Source: Serratia oryzae (lineage in GTDB: Bacteria > Pseudomonadota > Gammaproteobacteria > Enterobacterales > Enterobacteriaceae). From it: a DNA stretch of 64,000 nt. A program made the position numbers and the translations under genes. Below are positions 1-9,070 of the stretch, one piece after another (the stretch's first letter is position 1; the number at the start of each line of letters is the position of its first letter). Location: NCBI RefSeq assembly GCF_001976145.1, contig NZ_MOXD01000012.1, positions 86,576-150,575 on the forward strand, in the 5' to 3' direction. Under the pieces are notes generated by a model. The model was not told the DNA's origin. It saw nothing but the letters and a program-made list of their open reading frames with translations, and ran no database searches.

Positions 1-245
1 TCCGCTTGCGGAGCATTAATCAACGTCGCCACCTGTTGACGCGCCCGCTCGAAACGGGCCGTCAGATCCTGAGCTGCCCGGTGCTGGCTGCGATGAACCG
101 TGGCGGCATCTGCACTGTAAAAGCGTTGTGTGGCATCGATTACTGCCTGTGGCTTGAGTGCGGTGGCGGCACTGTCCAGATAGATCCCTGCCTGTTTGAG
201 CGCTGGAAACTGCTGGCGGAAATCGGTGGGGTTGAAAGTTGTCAT
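1..245 (-). CDS. csdA: CsdA cysteine sulfinate desulfinase / cysteine desulfurase, N-terminal fragment
   Basis: The reverse strand encodes about 81 residues starting MTTFNPTDFRQQFPAL and containing LDSAATALKP and the VHRSQ motif, which closely follow the N-terminus of E. coli CsdA. This is a PLP-dependent class V aminotransferase fold that mobilises sulfur from cysteine or cysteine sulfinate for CsdE/CsdL. Only the start is in the window; the PLP lysine and catalytic cysteine lie beyond the left edge. The ATG at 243-245 is supported by homology. The gene reads away from gcvB, as in E. coli, but ygdI is not present between them. Confidence 0.93.
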   Translation of the reverse strand, partial: MTTFNPTDFRQQFPALKQAGIYLDSAATALKPQAVIDATQRFYSADAATVHRSQHRAAQDLTARFERARQQVATLINAPQA

Positions 246-352
246 AAGCGGGTTATCACTGGCTGCGTCAGGGTATGATCCTGTCCTATTTTTTCGGCTG
301 AGACAAGTTATCCTGAATAATTCGATTTGCGAGGAATTGCGCAATGACGAGC

Positions 353-554
353 AAAAAAAAAGCACCGCAAATCTTGCGGTGCTGCATAAAATCACTATGG
401 ACAGACAGGGTAAATGTACAGGAAGTGAAAAACAGTAGCTTAGCTACCACGTCTGGATTGCCAGACAATTTGCAAACACAACATCACAACCACAAAGCCA
501 AAAGTTCATGGGCGTCTTAGACACCCAATTCCTTTTCGTTCCGGCTCAGGAAGT
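353..554 (-). ncRNA. gcvB: GcvB small regulatory RNA
   Basis: The reverse strand from 554 begins ACTTCCTGAGCCGGAACG, identical to the E. coli GcvB start, and runs about 202 nt. It contains the GU-rich R1 seed (about 473-496, GTGGTTGTGATGTTGTG), the conserved block TTCACTTCCTGTACATTTACCC (complement of about 403-430) and the conserved CTGTCTGTCCATAGTG segment. It ends in an intrinsic terminator whose GCACCGC arms close on a U run at 353-361. GcvB is an Hfq-dependent RNA that represses many amino-acid and peptide transporter mRNAs. It lies divergent from gcvA, the gene of its transcriptional activator, as in E. coli. Confidence 0.96.
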
Positions 555-560
555 GGTGCC

Positions 561-589
561 ACTATAGGTATTTACTGGCGCAGGCTCAA
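561..589 (-). promoter_or_regulatory. gcvB sigma-70 promoter
   Basis: On the reverse strand, TTGAGC (complement of 584-589), a 17-base spacer and TATAGT (complement of 561-566) end seven bases before the inferred GcvB start at 554. Geometry is ideal for a sigma-70 promoter. The start site itself is inferred from alignment to E. coli GcvB. Confidence 0.75.
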
Positions 590-598
590 CGGACAATT

Positions 599-725
599 TA
601 TAATGGCTCGGATTAAAAAAACTAATGAAAATGGTGCACTCCGGCAGGCTCATTGCGTTATAGATAACGCTGCCTGATTTCTTATGCCGAATCATTCGGG
701 AAATTGTTACACAAAAGTAGCTAAT
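599..725 (+). promoter_or_regulatory. gcvA promoter region with candidate GcvA sites
   Basis: A perfect TATAAT lies at 599-604 on the plus strand, with only a poor -35 upstream. CTAAT pentamers, the core reported for GcvA binding, occur at 622-626 and 721-725. The gcvA and gcvB -10 boxes are about 33 bp apart on opposite strands, so one bound regulator could act on both. GcvA autorepression is known in E. coli; binding here is inferred. Confidence 0.5.
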
Positions 726-727
726 TC

Positions 728-1645
728 ATGTCTAAACGCTTACCACCGCTTAATGCGCTACGGGTTTTTGACGCGGCAGCCCGTCATCTGAGTTTTACCA
801 AAGCAGCAGAAGAGCTGTTTGTGACTCAGGCTGCGGTAAGCCACCAGATCAAATCGCTGGAGGATTTTCTTGGGCTGAAATTGTTCCGGCGGCGTAATCG
901 TTCGCTGCTGCTGACTGAGGAAGGGCAAAGCTATTACCTCGATATCAAAGAGATTTTCTCTTCGATCAATGAGGCAACGCGTAAGCTTCAGGCGCGTAGC
1001 GCCAAGGGGGCCTTGACGGTGAGCCTGCCCCCCAGTTTTGCTATTCAGTGGCTGGTGCCGCGCCTTTCTGGCTTTAATTCAGCTTATCCGGGGATCGATG
1101 TCCGTATACAGGCCATTGACCGTGAAGAGGATAAACTGGCGGATGACGTTGATGTTGCGATCTTCTATGGCCGCGGCAACTGGCCGGGGGTACGTGCCGA
1201 GCGTCTGTATGCGGAATATCTGCTGCCGGTCTGTTCGCCAACGCTGCTAACGGGCGAACACGCGCTGAAAGTGCCGGACGATCTGGCTTATCATACGCTT
1301 CTGCATGATACTTCACGCCGCGACTGGCTGGCCTATACCCGGCAGTTAGGTTTGCAGCACATTAACGTGCAGCAGGGGCCCATTTTTAGCCACAGTGCGA
1401 TGGTGGTGCAGGCGGCGGTGCACGGCCAAGGCATTGCGTTGGTCAATAACGTTATGGCGCAAACCGAAATCGAAGCCGGCCGTTTGGTGTGCCCGTTCAA
1501 CGATGTGCTGGTCAGTAAAAATGCTTTTTATCTGGTATGTCATGACAGCCAGGCAGAACTGGGTAAAATAGCCGCCTTCCGCCAATGGATCCTGGCGCGT
1601 GCAGCCAGCGAGCAGGAAAAATTCCGCTTTCGCTATGAACAGTAA
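728..1645 (+). CDS. gcvA: GcvA, LysR-family regulator of glycine cleavage and GcvB
   Basis: The 305-residue product has the same length as E. coli GcvA and is near-identical through the DNA-binding domain (SKRLPPLNALRVFDAAARHLSFT, helix-turn-helix about residues 20-40). An effector-binding LysR substrate domain follows, ending EKFRFRYEQ as in E. coli. GcvA activates the gcvTHP glycine cleavage operon when glycine is plentiful and activates gcvB; with GcvR it represses gcvTHP. The gene is divergent from gcvB and is followed by ygdD after 31 bp, possibly co-transcribed. Confidence 0.97.
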   Translation: MSKRLPPLNALRVFDAAARHLSFTKAAEELFVTQAAVSHQIKSLEDFLGLKLFRRRNRSLLLTEEGQSYYLDIKEIFSSINEATRKLQARSAKGALTVSLPPSFAIQWLVPRLSGFNSAYPGIDVRIQAIDREEDKLADDVDVAIFYGRGNWPGVRAERLYAEYLLPVCSPTLLTGEHALKVPDDLAYHTLLHDTSRRDWLAYTRQLGLQHINVQQGPIFSHSAMVVQAAVHGQGIALVNNVMAQTEIEAGRLVCPFNDVLVSKNAFYLVCHDSQAELGKIAAFRQWILARAASEQEKFRFRYEQ

Positions 1646-1676
1646 GGCCGGTTAACCTTATACAAGGTGAATAACG

Positions 1677-2072
1677 ATGAGTAGTCGTTCTATGCTGATT
1701 TTTGCCGCTATCAGCGGCTTTTTATTTGTTGCTTTGGGGGCGTTTGGTGCGCACGTATTGAGCAATACGTTAGGGGCCAACGAAATGGCCTGGATACGCA
1801 CCGGGCTTGAATATCAGGGCTTCCACACCTTGGCCATTCTGGCTTTGGCTGTTGCGATGTTACGCCAGGTCAGCCTGTGGTTTTACTGGAGTGGCGCGCT
1901 GTTGGCGTTAGGTATTCTGTTTTTCAGCGGCAGCTTGTATTGCCTGGCGCTATCTCACCTGAAGTTCTGGGTTTATGTTACCCCGGTTGGCGGCATGTGT
2001 TTTCTGATCGGTTGGGTATTGATGTTGATCGGCGCTTTGCGTCTGAGGAAAAAGGCCGAGCGCCATGAATAA
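1677..2072 (+). CDS. ygdD: YgdD, DUF423 inner-membrane protein
   Basis: The 131-residue protein matches the DUF423 family (E. coli YgdD). Four hydrophobic segments are visible: about residues 5-27, 45-60, 66-88 and 98-120. The conserved GAFGAH motif is near residue 22 and the end is basic ([11 protein letters not shown]). The biochemical function is unknown. The ATG follows AAGGTG at a normal distance. Its last 8 bp overlap the start of rlmM, implying translational coupling; the same ygdD-rlmM order occurs in E. coli. Confidence 0.93.
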   Translation: MSSRSMLIFAAISGFLFVALGAFGAHVLSNTLGANEMAWIRTGLEYQGFHTLAILALAVAMLRQVSLWFYWSGALLALGILFFSGSLYCLALSHLKFWVYVTPVGGMCFLIGWVLMLIGALRLRKKAERHE

Positions 2073-3165
2073 GATTGCGTTGTACTGCCGCCCCGGTTTT
2101 GAAAAAGAGTGTGCGGCGGAAATTACCGATAAGGCCGCCCAGTTGGAAGTCTTCGGCTTTGCGCGGGTCAAAGAGAACAGTGGTTATGTGCTGTTTGAAT
2201 GCTATCAGCCGGACGATGCCGATCGTCTGGCCAAAGAGATCGTATTCCGTGAGCTGATTTTTGCCCGTCAGATGATCGTAGTGGGTGAATTGCTGCGTGA
2301 TTTACCGCCGGAGGATCGTGTCTCTCCGATTGTTGGCATGCTGATGGGCGTGGTCGATCGCGGTGGTGAACTGCGGGTGGAAGTGCCGGACACTAACGAA
2401 AGCAAAGAGTTGATGAAGTTTTGCCGCAAACTGACGGTGCCGCTGCGTGCCGCCATGCGTGAGCAAAAGGTGCTGATGGCGCGTGAAAACCCGACTCGCC
2501 CGGTGGTGCACGTATTCTTTATCGCTCCGGGTTGCTGCTATGTGGGTTATTCCTACAGTAACAACAACTCCCCATTCTATATGGGCATCCCGCGTCTGAA
2601 GTTCCCGGCAGATGCACCGAGCCGTTCTACGCTGAAGCTGGAAGAAGCCTTCCACGTATTTATTCCTGCCGACGAATGGGATGAGCGTTTAGCTAGTGGT
2701 ATGCATGCGGTCGATCTGGGCGCCTGCCCTGGAGGCTGGACCTACCAACTGGTGAAACGCAGCATGATGGTGCATTCGGTCGATAATGGCCCGATGGCGC
2801 CAAGCCTGATGGAGACCGGCCAGGTGACCCATCACCGCGCTGACGGTTTTAAATTTGAACCGACCAGCAGCAAAATCTACTGGCTGGTGTGCGATATGGT
2901 AGAAAAACCGGCGCGTGTCACCAGCCTGATGATCAACTGGCTGCTCAAAGGCTGGTGCCGCGAGGCGATCTTCAACCTGAAGTTACCGATGAAGAAGCGC
3001 TATGAAGAGGTTTCTCAGAACCTGCAGAGCATTCGGGAAGCCTTGGCTGCCGCGGATATCAGCGCAGAAGTTCATGCCAAGCAGCTGTACCACGATCGCG
3101 AAGAGATCACCGTACACGTGCGCCGCATGTGGTCGGCGATTCCGGGCCGCCGCGACGAGCGTTGA
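2065..3165 (+). CDS. rlmM: RlmM, 23S rRNA 2'-O-ribose C2498 methyltransferase
   Basis: The 366-residue protein matches E. coli RlmM (YgdE) in length and sequence. An N-terminal THUMP-like RNA-binding region is followed by a Rossmann-like methyltransferase domain with the SAM-binding stretch [14 protein letters not shown] from about residue 216. RlmM uses SAM to methylate C2498 of 23S rRNA in the cytoplasm. The start overlaps ygdD by 8 bp. The gene converges on xni, with an 8-bp-stem hairpin in the 39-bp gap. Confidence 0.96.
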   Translation: MNKIALYCRPGFEKECAAEITDKAAQLEVFGFARVKENSGYVLFECYQPDDADRLAKEIVFRELIFARQMIVVGELLRDLPPEDRVSPIVGMLMGVVDRGGELRVEVPDTNESKELMKFCRKLTVPLRAAMREQKVLMARENPTRPVVHVFFIAPGCCYVGYSYSNNNSPFYMGIPRLKFPADAPSRSTLKLEEAFHVFIPADEWDERLASGMHAVDLGACPGGWTYQLVKRSMMVHSVDNGPMAPSLMETGQVTHHRADGFKFEPTSSKIYWLVCDMVEKPARVTSLMINWLLKGWCREAIFNLKLPMKKRYEEVSQNLQSIREALAAADISAEVHAKQLYHDREEITVHVRRMWSAIPGRRDER

Positions 3166-3175
3166 TTGTGCTTCT

Positions 3176-3203
3176 CCCCTTGGCTGTCTGTTGCGCCAAG
3201 GGG
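3176..3203. terminator. Hairpin between convergent rlmM and xni
   Basis: CCCCTTGG at 3176-3183 pairs perfectly with CCAAGGGG at 3196-3203 around a 12-base loop. No T run follows on either strand, so this is a possible weak or 3'-protective stem rather than a classical terminator. Confidence 0.4.
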
Positions 3204-3204
3204 C

Positions 3205-3963
3205 TTAACGTACCGGTAACCGCAGTTGCTGCAGGTTGCCGGCCAAGATCAGGTCAGTGCGTAATGTGGCCACCTGTTTACTGATATAAGCCATCTCGCG
3301 GTGCTGTTGCAGTTTGCCGCGCCATTTCTCTGGCACCTGTTGCAAGTTGGCGAACAGGGCGTCGAGGCTACCTGCCTGTTGTAACAGCAAGACCGCCGTT
3401 TTAGGCCCGATACCTGTAACGCCGGGGATCTTGCTGCTGCTGATCCCCGCCAATCCCCAATAGTCTGGTAGCTGCTGCGGCAGCACGCCGAACTCATGTT
3501 GCACAAACGGCAGATCCAGCCAGCGTTTCTGAAAGTAATCACGGATTTGTATATTTGGCGCCAGTAACTGGCAATAGCCTTTATCGGTAGAAACGATAGT
3601 GACCTGATAGCCGCCGTTTGCCACCTTGGTTGCCAGCGTGGCGGCCAGATCGTCAGCCTCATTACCTGCCGAATGCCAGCAAGCGACGCCTAATGCGGCA
3701 AACGCCTGGCGCAGTAGCGGCATTTCCTGCTGCAGATTTTCCGGCATCGCTGAACGCCCGGCCTTGTAATCGGGCAGGGCTTGGTGACGCCAGCTTTCAT
3801 GGCGATCGTCTTCGTCGAACACGGCGACCGCATGGGTGGGCTGGCTGTGCTGGAGCAGTTGCTGCAATGCGTTCTGACAGGCATTCAGGCATGGGGAACC
3901 CTGAGCTGCATGGATACGGCGAATCAGGTTCAGTGCGTCAACGATCAGTAAGTGTATTGGCAT
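3205..3963 (-). CDS. xni: Xni (exonuclease IX / flap endonuclease-like)
   Basis: From the ATG at 3961-3963 the product is 252 residues, against 251 in E. coli, beginning [18 protein letters not shown]. It has the 5'-3' exonuclease/FEN fold: acidic metal-site residues in [12 protein letters not shown] and [10 protein letters not shown], and a helix-three-turn-helix at [18 protein letters not shown]. The family cleaves 5' flaps in DNA; Xni is accessory to the PolI 5' nuclease domain. An in-frame TTG four codons upstream is possible, but homology favours the ATG. It is downstream of ppnN on the same strand, separated by a terminator. Confidence 0.93.
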   Translation of the reverse strand: MPIHLLIVDALNLIRRIHAAQGSPCLNACQNALQQLLQHSQPTHAVAVFDEDDRHESWRHQALPDYKAGRSAMPENLQQEMPLLRQAFAALGVACWHSAGNEADDLAATLATKVANGGYQVTIVSTDKGYCQLLAPNIQIRDYFQKRWLDLPFVQHEFGVLPQQLPDYWGLAGISSSKIPGVTGIGPKTAVLLLQQAGSLDALFANLQQVPEKWRGKLQQHREMAYISKQVATLRTDLILAGNLQQLRLPVR

Positions 3964-3980
3964 GGAGAGTAACAACGTCA

Positions 3981-4010
3981 GGAAAAAGAAGGGCGGCTGT
4001 CACGCCGCCC
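3981..4010 (-). terminator. Intrinsic terminator after ppnN
   Basis: On the reverse strand GGGCGGC, a six-base loop and GCCGCCC (complement of 3991-4010) are followed by TTCTTTTTCC. It sits 11 bp past the ppnN stop. Confidence 0.8.
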
Positions 4011-4021
4011 AGGATTGATGA

Positions 4022-5374
4022 TCAGGCCACAATCTCGTAGCAGGGAACATAAGCCGTTCCCGGCAGCTTCATGCGGTGCTGAGCGACAAAGCCCTGCAGC
4101 AGGCTATCCATCTGCTTCATCATCTGCGTATCACCGTGCAGCTTGTAGGGGCCAAACTGCTCAATGGCATGAATGCCATTTTCCTTCACATTACCTGCCA
4201 CGATCCCGGAGAACGCCCGGCGCAGCGCGGCTGCCAGCTGTTCTGCGGGTTGATTCGGATACAGGTTAAGGTTGGCCATGTTTTCATGGGTTGGCTCAAA
4301 CGGCAGTTGCAGATCCGGTGCAATACGGATCGACCAGTTGAAGCTGTAAGCATCACCGCTATTACGGCGGTTCTCTTTCACCAGCGGCATCGCTTTCTTC
4401 ATCTGACGGGCAACTTCGGCCGGATCGTCAATGATGATGGTGTAATGACGGCGCGCTTCATCACCCAGGGTGTTCATAATGAACTCGTCGAGCACGCGGA
4501 AGTAGTCGGCGCTTTCTTTTGGCCCGGTGAGGATCAGCGGCAGCACTTGCTCGCTGTTTTCCGGGTTCATCAGAATACCCAGCAGATACAGCAGTTCTTC
4601 CGCGGTGCCGACCCCGCCAGGGAAGATGATGATGCCGTGGGCGATACGCACAAAGGCTTCCAGACGTTTCTCGATGTCCGGCATGATCACCAGTTCGTTG
4701 ACCAGCGGATTAGGCGGCTCTGCGGCGATGATGGAAGGCTCGGTCATACCGATAAAGCGGCTGTTACGGTAGCGCTGTTGCGCGTGGCCGACGGCGGCCC
4801 CTTTCATCGGTGCCTCCATGGCTCCCGGCCCACAGCCGGTGCAGATATTCAGCTCGCGCAGGCCCAATTGGCTGCCGACCTTGCGGGCATACAGGTACTC
4901 ATTTTCGTTGATCGAGTGACCTCCCCAGCACACTACCAGGTTGGGATCTTCATCAAGGTGCAGCGTGCGGGCATTACGCAGAATAGAGAACACCAGGTTG
5001 GTGATATGGATGGAGTCTTCCTGAAAATGCTTGGCGCCGACGAGTTGACCATGCACGAACAGAATGTCGCGCAAAACGGCAAACAGGTTAGCCTGCAGTG
5101 AACGGATGATACGGCCATCAACGAAAGCGTCTTCCGGCGGGTTGACCAGTTCCAGCTTCACCCCGCGCTCACGGCGCAGCACGTTGATGTCAAAAGTCTC
5201 ATAGCGGGACAGCAACTGTTTACTGCTGTCAGTCTGGCTGCCGGAGTTCAGCACCGCCAGGGAACAATTGCGGAATAAGCGGTAGAGATCGCTGCTGGCG
5301 GTGCGTTTTAGCATGTCGACTTCTAGCTGCGACAACAGATCCATCGAGCCCAGTGGGCTGATATGTGTAATCAA
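4022..5374 (-). CDS. ppnN: PpnN, nucleotide 5'-monophosphate nucleosidase
   Basis: The chosen start is TTG at 5372-5374, preceded by AGGAG, giving [12 protein letters not shown], which aligns with the E. coli PpnN (YgdH) start. The product is 450 residues (E. coli 454). The open frame continues 39 codons upstream without homology. The central LOG-type nucleosidase domain has [14 protein letters not shown] and [11 protein letters not shown] (about residue 250), binding the nucleotide phosphate. PpnN hydrolyses purine and pyrimidine NMPs to base plus ribose 5-phosphate and in E. coli is activated by (p)ppGpp. Confidence 0.95.
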   Translation of the reverse strand: MITHISPLGSMDLLSQLEVDMLKRTASSDLYRLFRNCSLAVLNSGSQTDSSKQLLSRYETFDINVLRRERGVKLELVNPPEDAFVDGRIIRSLQANLFAVLRDILFVHGQLVGAKHFQEDSIHITNLVFSILRNARTLHLDEDPNLVVCWGGHSINENEYLYARKVGSQLGLRELNICTGCGPGAMEAPMKGAAVGHAQQRYRNSRFIGMTEPSIIAAEPPNPLVNELVIMPDIEKRLEAFVRIAHGIIIFPGGVGTAEELLYLLGILMNPENSEQVLPLILTGPKESADYFRVLDEFIMNTLGDEARRHYTIIIDDPAEVARQMKKAMPLVKENRRNSGDAYSFNWSIRIAPDLQLPFEPTHENMANLNLYPNQPAEQLAAALRRAFSGIVAGNVKENGIHAIEQFGPYKLHGDTQMMKQMDSLLQGFVAQHRMKLPGTAYVPCYEIVA

Positions 5375-5589
5375 GGTCACTCCTTTACGCCCATCTAGGG
5401 GCGGTAATAATTCATACCGCAGCAGAACAGTTTGTCTATTCCCCTTTTGCACGCTGTGGTAAGAATTTTGAATTTCCTGCCAGAATGCCAAGCCAAATGG
5501 CGGACATTAGTGATTTAACCTTACCGCCGTCCCCAGGTTTTTACCAATAAAAACCACTCGTTAGCTCAGTTGTTGAGCACTGCCTCGCA

Positions 5590-6435
5590 TTATTGGCGGG
5601 CTAGACGGCCACGAGCAGGTTCGAAGGGCACGTTGCTGCGCCATGGGTTGATATCCAGCCCGCCACGCCGGGTATAGCGAGCATAAACGCTCAGCTGTTG
5701 CGGTTGGCAGAAACGCAGCAGATCGTTAAAAATGCGTTCAACGCATTGCTCGTGAAATTCGTTGTGATGGCGGAACGAAACCAGGTAACGCAGCAGCGCT
5801 TCGCGGTTGATCTGTGGGCCACGATAGCGGATTTGCACAGACCCCCAATCCGGCTGATGGGTGATCAGGCAGTTGGATTTCAACAGATGGCTGACCAGCG
5901 TTTCTTCTACCTGTTGCTCGCCGGTGGCATTTTGCAGATAGCCAGCATTGAATTCGTAGTCGTCGATATTGATATCTTGCGCATCGATACATTCGCCAGC
6001 GAAATGGGCGATCGACGAGCCAGCGATCTGGTCGACATGGCATAAGGTAACGCTGACCTCCCCCTGTGCGCAGGCTGACAGATCGCGCTGCAGCGTATTG
6101 CGCACCGTTTCCCAATCAGGAAAGCGGGTCTGGTTAAAACTGTTGAGGTAGAGTTTAAAGCTTTTGGATTCGATCAGGCTGATGCTGCCCGCATCCAGGC
6201 TGATTTCGCCCACCGCGACCTGCGGCAGGCCTTTGGCGTTCAGCCAGGAAAGCTCATACAGTGTCCAGATATCTGCACCGTGGAACGGCAAGTTTTCAGG
6301 ATACAGCCCCAAGGGCTCACGGTTCATACTGCGCGGAACCGCCTGCAATAACGCGGCATCGTAGTGATCCTGGTAAGCGGTCGGTTTACCCAGCGTCAGC
6401 GCTGACAGAGCCTGATGGTTTTGATAGGAGGACAT
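5590..6435 (-). CDS. queF: QueF, NADPH-dependent 7-cyano-7-deazaguanine reductase
   Basis: The 281-residue protein follows E. coli QueF (282 aa), the long bimodular form made of two tunnelling-fold halves. The QueF motif [17 protein letters not shown] is around residues 89-105. The catalytic cysteine lies in [14 protein letters not shown]. QueF reduces preQ0 to preQ1 in queuosine tRNA biosynthesis, with a thioimide intermediate on the cysteine. It is divergent from syd. About 215 bp separate its stop from the ppnN start; that gap holds small hairpins only. Confidence 0.97.
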   Translation of the reverse strand: MSSYQNHQALSALTLGKPTAYQDHYDAALLQAVPRSMNREPLGLYPENLPFHGADIWTLYELSWLNAKGLPQVAVGEISLDAGSISLIESKSFKLYLNSFNQTRFPDWETVRNTLQRDLSACAQGEVSVTLCHVDQIAGSSIAHFAGECIDAQDINIDDYEFNAGYLQNATGEQQVEETLVSHLLKSNCLITHQPDWGSVQIRYRGPQINREALLRYLVSFRHHNEFHEQCVERIFNDLLRFCQPQQLSVYARYTRRGGLDINPWRSNVPFEPARGRLARQ

Positions 6436-6498
6436 AAGCTGTCACCTTGGTGTGAGAAAGGTACAATAGCCGCCAGTTTACCGTATGCGAGAAAAAAT

Positions 6499-7047
6499 AT
6501 GGACCATGATGTATCGCACGCATTGCGTGAATTTACCCAGCGTTATATCGAATTGTGGCAGCAGCAGCGCGGCCATGCCCCCGCAAGCCAGGAACTGTAT
6601 GGCGTGGCCTCACCCTGTATCGTAGAAAACCGCGATGATGAGGTGTTGTGGCTACCGCAGCCGTTTCTTCCAACTGCCACTTTGGTGAAGGTGGAAAACG
6701 CTCTGGAGTTGCAATTGCGGCCAGATATCCACACTTTCTATACCCAGCAATATGCAGGAGATATGGGCGCACAGTTTGAATCGCAGCAAATGACGTTGCT
6801 ACAGGTATGGAGCGAGGATGACTTTATCCGTTTACAGGAGAATCTGATTGGGCATCTGGTTACGCAAAAGCGTCTCAAGCTTTCCCCAACGTTGTTCTTG
6901 GCAACAACGGAATCGGAAATGACGGTGGTGTCGCTGTGTAACGTCAGTGGTAGTGTGGTGCTTGAACAATTCGGCAGCGATAAACGCACCGTTTTATCCC
7001 ATTCGTTCACTCATTTCCTCAGTATGTTACGTCCAACGCTGAATTAG
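6499..7047 (+). CDS. syd: Syd, SecY-interacting protein
   Basis: The ATG at 6499 gives [20 protein letters not shown] and a 182-residue product (E. coli Syd 181). The open frame extends 28 codons upstream into the queF start, but that part has no family similarity. Conserved blocks include [25 protein letters not shown] and [16 protein letters not shown]. Syd is an acidic cytosolic protein that docks on SecY and is thought to monitor the translocon. Its position upstream of csrB is the same as in E. coli. Confidence 0.95.
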   Translation: MDHDVSHALREFTQRYIELWQQQRGHAPASQELYGVASPCIVENRDDEVLWLPQPFLPTATLVKVENALELQLRPDIHTFYTQQYAGDMGAQFESQQMTLLQVWSEDDFIRLQENLIGHLVTQKRLKLSPTLFLATTESEMTVVSLCNVSGSVVLEQFGSDKRTVLSHSFTHFLSMLRPTLN

Positions 7048-7070
7048 TTTTCCTTTTTGTATCGGGCGCT

Positions 7071-7111
7071 TGTGAGATATCTCTTACAAAGGCTGTAAGA
7101 GATCGCTTTTA
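7071..7111 (+). promoter_or_regulatory. Tandem candidate UvrY (BarA/UvrY) boxes upstream of csrB
   Basis: TGTGAGATATCTCTTACA at 7071-7088 is an almost perfect 18-bp palindrome matching the UvrY/SirA/GacA-type box upstream of E. coli csrB. A second, degenerate copy TGTAAGAGATCGCTTTTA follows at 7094-7111. They lie about 145-185 bp before the RNA start, a distance typical for csrB upstream activating sites. Binding is inferred. Confidence 0.75.
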
Positions 7112-7254
7112 ATTTTTTCTGATGTCTGGCTTAGATTGGTCTTATTACCATCCAGATCAATCAGTTAAAATGGACTTGGCATAATCCTTCAATAAAGTTT
7201 GCTGTAATCCGTCTTACATGGCCTTGTGAAGAAGCAGGAATTAAGCGATCTTAT

Positions 7255-7613
7255 GTCTACCGGATAGGAACGGTTTGGAGCAGGAAAGCATCAGGATGAT
7301 GCGGCTTCAGGAAGAAGAAATGGATGCGCTCAGGAAGAGCGAACAAGGATTGCGTCAGGACGATGCTCAGGATGTTTCAGGATTGAAACCAAGGACACCT
7401 CCAGGACGGAGATTGAGAGCTGGCATAGGATGGCTGGTGGGTCAGGAAGACTTAGGAATCGCATCAGGAAGATGCTACAGGATATAGCAAGGATTGTTTG
7501 GTCAGGATGGCCGAAGGAAAAGTTTTCAGGGATTGAGCAGGGAGCACACTGTTTAGCTGGATTGCTATAAAACGAACCGGGGGCACTGTTAACGCAGTGC
7601 CCCCAATTTTTTC
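7255..7613 (+). ncRNA. csrB: CsrB small RNA (CsrA-sequestering)
   Basis: This stretch of about 358 nt is packed with some two dozen GGA motifs, many as CAGGAUG, CAGGAAG or CAGGAUU displayed in short hairpin loops. It shares blocks with E. coli CsrB: ATCAGGATGATG near the 5' end, AAGGACACCTCCAGGACGGAGA in the middle, and GAGCAGGGAGCA and AACGAACCGGG before the terminator. The 5' end is placed at GTC (7255) by alignment with the E. coli start GTCGAC. CsrB binds multiple CsrA dimers and relieves CsrA repression of target mRNAs. Position after syd matches E. coli. Confidence 0.96.
7579..7612 (+). terminator. csrB intrinsic terminator
   Basis: GGGGGCACTG at 7579-7588 pairs with CAGTGCCCCC at 7595-7604 around a six-base loop, followed by AATTTTTT. 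Confidence 0.92.
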
Positions 7614-7624
7614 CCCGTTAGTTG

Positions 7625-7655
7625 ATGCTCAACAATGTTTAACGTTGTTGAGCAT
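7625..7655. terminator. 11-bp-stem hairpin after the MFS gene
   Basis: ATGCTCAACAA (7625-7635) and TTGTTGAGCAT (7645-7655) form a perfect stem with a nine-base loop, 13 bp past the stop of the leftward transporter gene. Neither strand has an adjacent U run, so termination is only suggested. Confidence 0.45.
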
Positions 7656-7667
7656 TAACCTCCGTGA

Positions 7668-8915
7668 TTAACCGATCGCCCCCAAGACATCGCCCGTACT
7701 CTGCTTCTTCGGCAGCAGGAATAAGGTGGCGTAAATATCCAACAGATAAATACCCGCCAGCAGGCTGATGGCTGCCGTAAAGGAAACCTGAGTCACCAGC
7801 ACGCCAATCACTAGCGGCCCAAGGCCACCAACGCCACGCCCCAGGTTGAACAGGATATTTTGCGCTGTAGCACGCGCCTGTACCGGGTAAGTGTCGGAAA
7901 TCAAGGCACCGTAGCCGCCAATCATGCCGTTGACAAATACCCCCATCAGCGCACCGGCAAACAGCATCAAGGTTGGATCGCTGAGCTGGGCATAGCAAAT
8001 GACCATCACGACGGCACCAATCTGGTAGCTGACGAAGATTTTCCAGCGTGGGAAGCGGTCAGCTAATACCCCAAACAGCCAAATGCCAAAGGTCATGCCG
8101 AGCACCGTGACAGCGGTCCAGATACCGGACTTGGTCAGCGAAAAACCAAAGTTTTTTGCCAGATAGGTTGGCATCCAAATCATCAACCCGTAATAACCGA
8201 AGTTCTGTACCGAACACAGGATGAAGATCCCCAAGCTGGCTTTACCTGTTGCACGATCCTTGAACAGCAGTTTCACGCGTTGAGTGAAGGACAGATGTTG
8301 TTCACCAGCCAACTGTTGTGCAAATTCTTTGGGCTCGCCCATAGTGCGCCGGATAAAGAAAGAGACCAGCGCTGGCAGCAGGCCAACCAGGAACATCCCG
8401 CGCCAGCCGATATAAGGCAGTAAGAGCGGGGTGAGGAAGGCGGCGGCCAGCACGCCAAGCTGCCAGCCCATGCCGACGTAGGCTGAAGCGCGGTTGCGTT
8501 TCTCTGCTGGCCAGGCTTCGGCGATCAGTGCCATGCCGATACCAAATTCACCGCCCAGTCCGATGCCGGCTAACGTACGGTAAGCGAGCAGATCCCAGTA
8601 ACCGACTGCGATAGCGCACAGGCCGGTAAACAGGGAAAACATCAAAATGGTGAGGGTCAGAATGCGGATGCGGCCGAAACGGTCGCTGAGGTGGCCGAAG
8701 ATCACACCACCAATCACTGCGCCGATCAGCGTCCAAGTGACCAGTGAACCGGCTTCCGATGAGGTCAGGCCCAATTCAGAGGTGATCACCGGCAGCATAA
8801 AGCCGAGTATCAGCAAATCGAAGCCATCCATTGCATAACCGGTAACCGAAGCCAACATGGCTTTACCGGGTGTCGCATGATTTTTTGTTGATGAGATTGC
8901 GGACATATCTTTCAT
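7668..8915 (-). CDS. MFS transporter, aromatic acid/sialate-type proton symporter family
   Basis: The 415-residue protein has about twelve hydrophobic segments and MFS signatures: GYAMDGFDLLILGFML in TM1 with the DGFD motif of the AAHS/sialate-like branch, GHLSDRFGR between TM2 and TM3, and GIGLGGEFGIGMALIAEAWPAEKR around TM4-5. It probably imports a small carboxylate with protons; the substrate cannot be read from sequence. ATGs at 8913-8915 and three codons on are both plausible starts. It sits between csrB and yqcC and has no catabolic gene beside it. Confidence 0.85.
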   Translation of the reverse strand: MKDMSAISSTKNHATPGKAMLASVTGYAMDGFDLLILGFMLPVITSELGLTSSEAGSLVTWTLIGAVIGGVIFGHLSDRFGRIRILTLTILMFSLFTGLCAIAVGYWDLLAYRTLAGIGLGGEFGIGMALIAEAWPAEKRNRASAYVGMGWQLGVLAAAFLTPLLLPYIGWRGMFLVGLLPALVSFFIRRTMGEPKEFAQQLAGEQHLSFTQRVKLLFKDRATGKASLGIFILCSVQNFGYYGLMIWMPTYLAKNFGFSLTKSGIWTAVTVLGMTFGIWLFGVLADRFPRWKIFVSYQIGAVVMVICYAQLSDPTLMLFAGALMGVFVNGMIGGYGALISDTYPVQARATAQNILFNLGRGVGGLGPLVIGVLVTQVSFTAAISLLAGIYLLDIYATLFLLPKKQSTGDVLGAIG

Positions 8916-9070
8916 CTGTGTGGTTTTGAGTGAGCGTATTGTGCCGTGTCACGTGCGGTGCCACCAGATAAAATGTGCAGATATCGTTAACTCAGCGGAG
9001 TTGGGCGTCGCATGGCTTAAATGCTATGCTTTCGCGCTGATAATCAGGGCCACAGATTTTGGGAATGTCG

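Noticed and set aside
5556..5640. tRNA-like stretch: CGTTAGCTCAGTTGTTGAGCA resembles a tRNA-Lys D-arm, with GCAGGTTCGAA further on
   Set aside because: The T-arm candidate lies in the queF 3' coding end and cannot form its stem, spacing is too long, and there is no acceptor stem or anticodon arm. The first part is more simply a small hairpin after queF.
7255..7613. Regular CAGGA repeats suggesting a CRISPR array or tandem repeat
   Set aside because: Repeats are short, unevenly spaced and without unique spacers of constant length. They are the CsrA-binding GGA motifs of CsrB.
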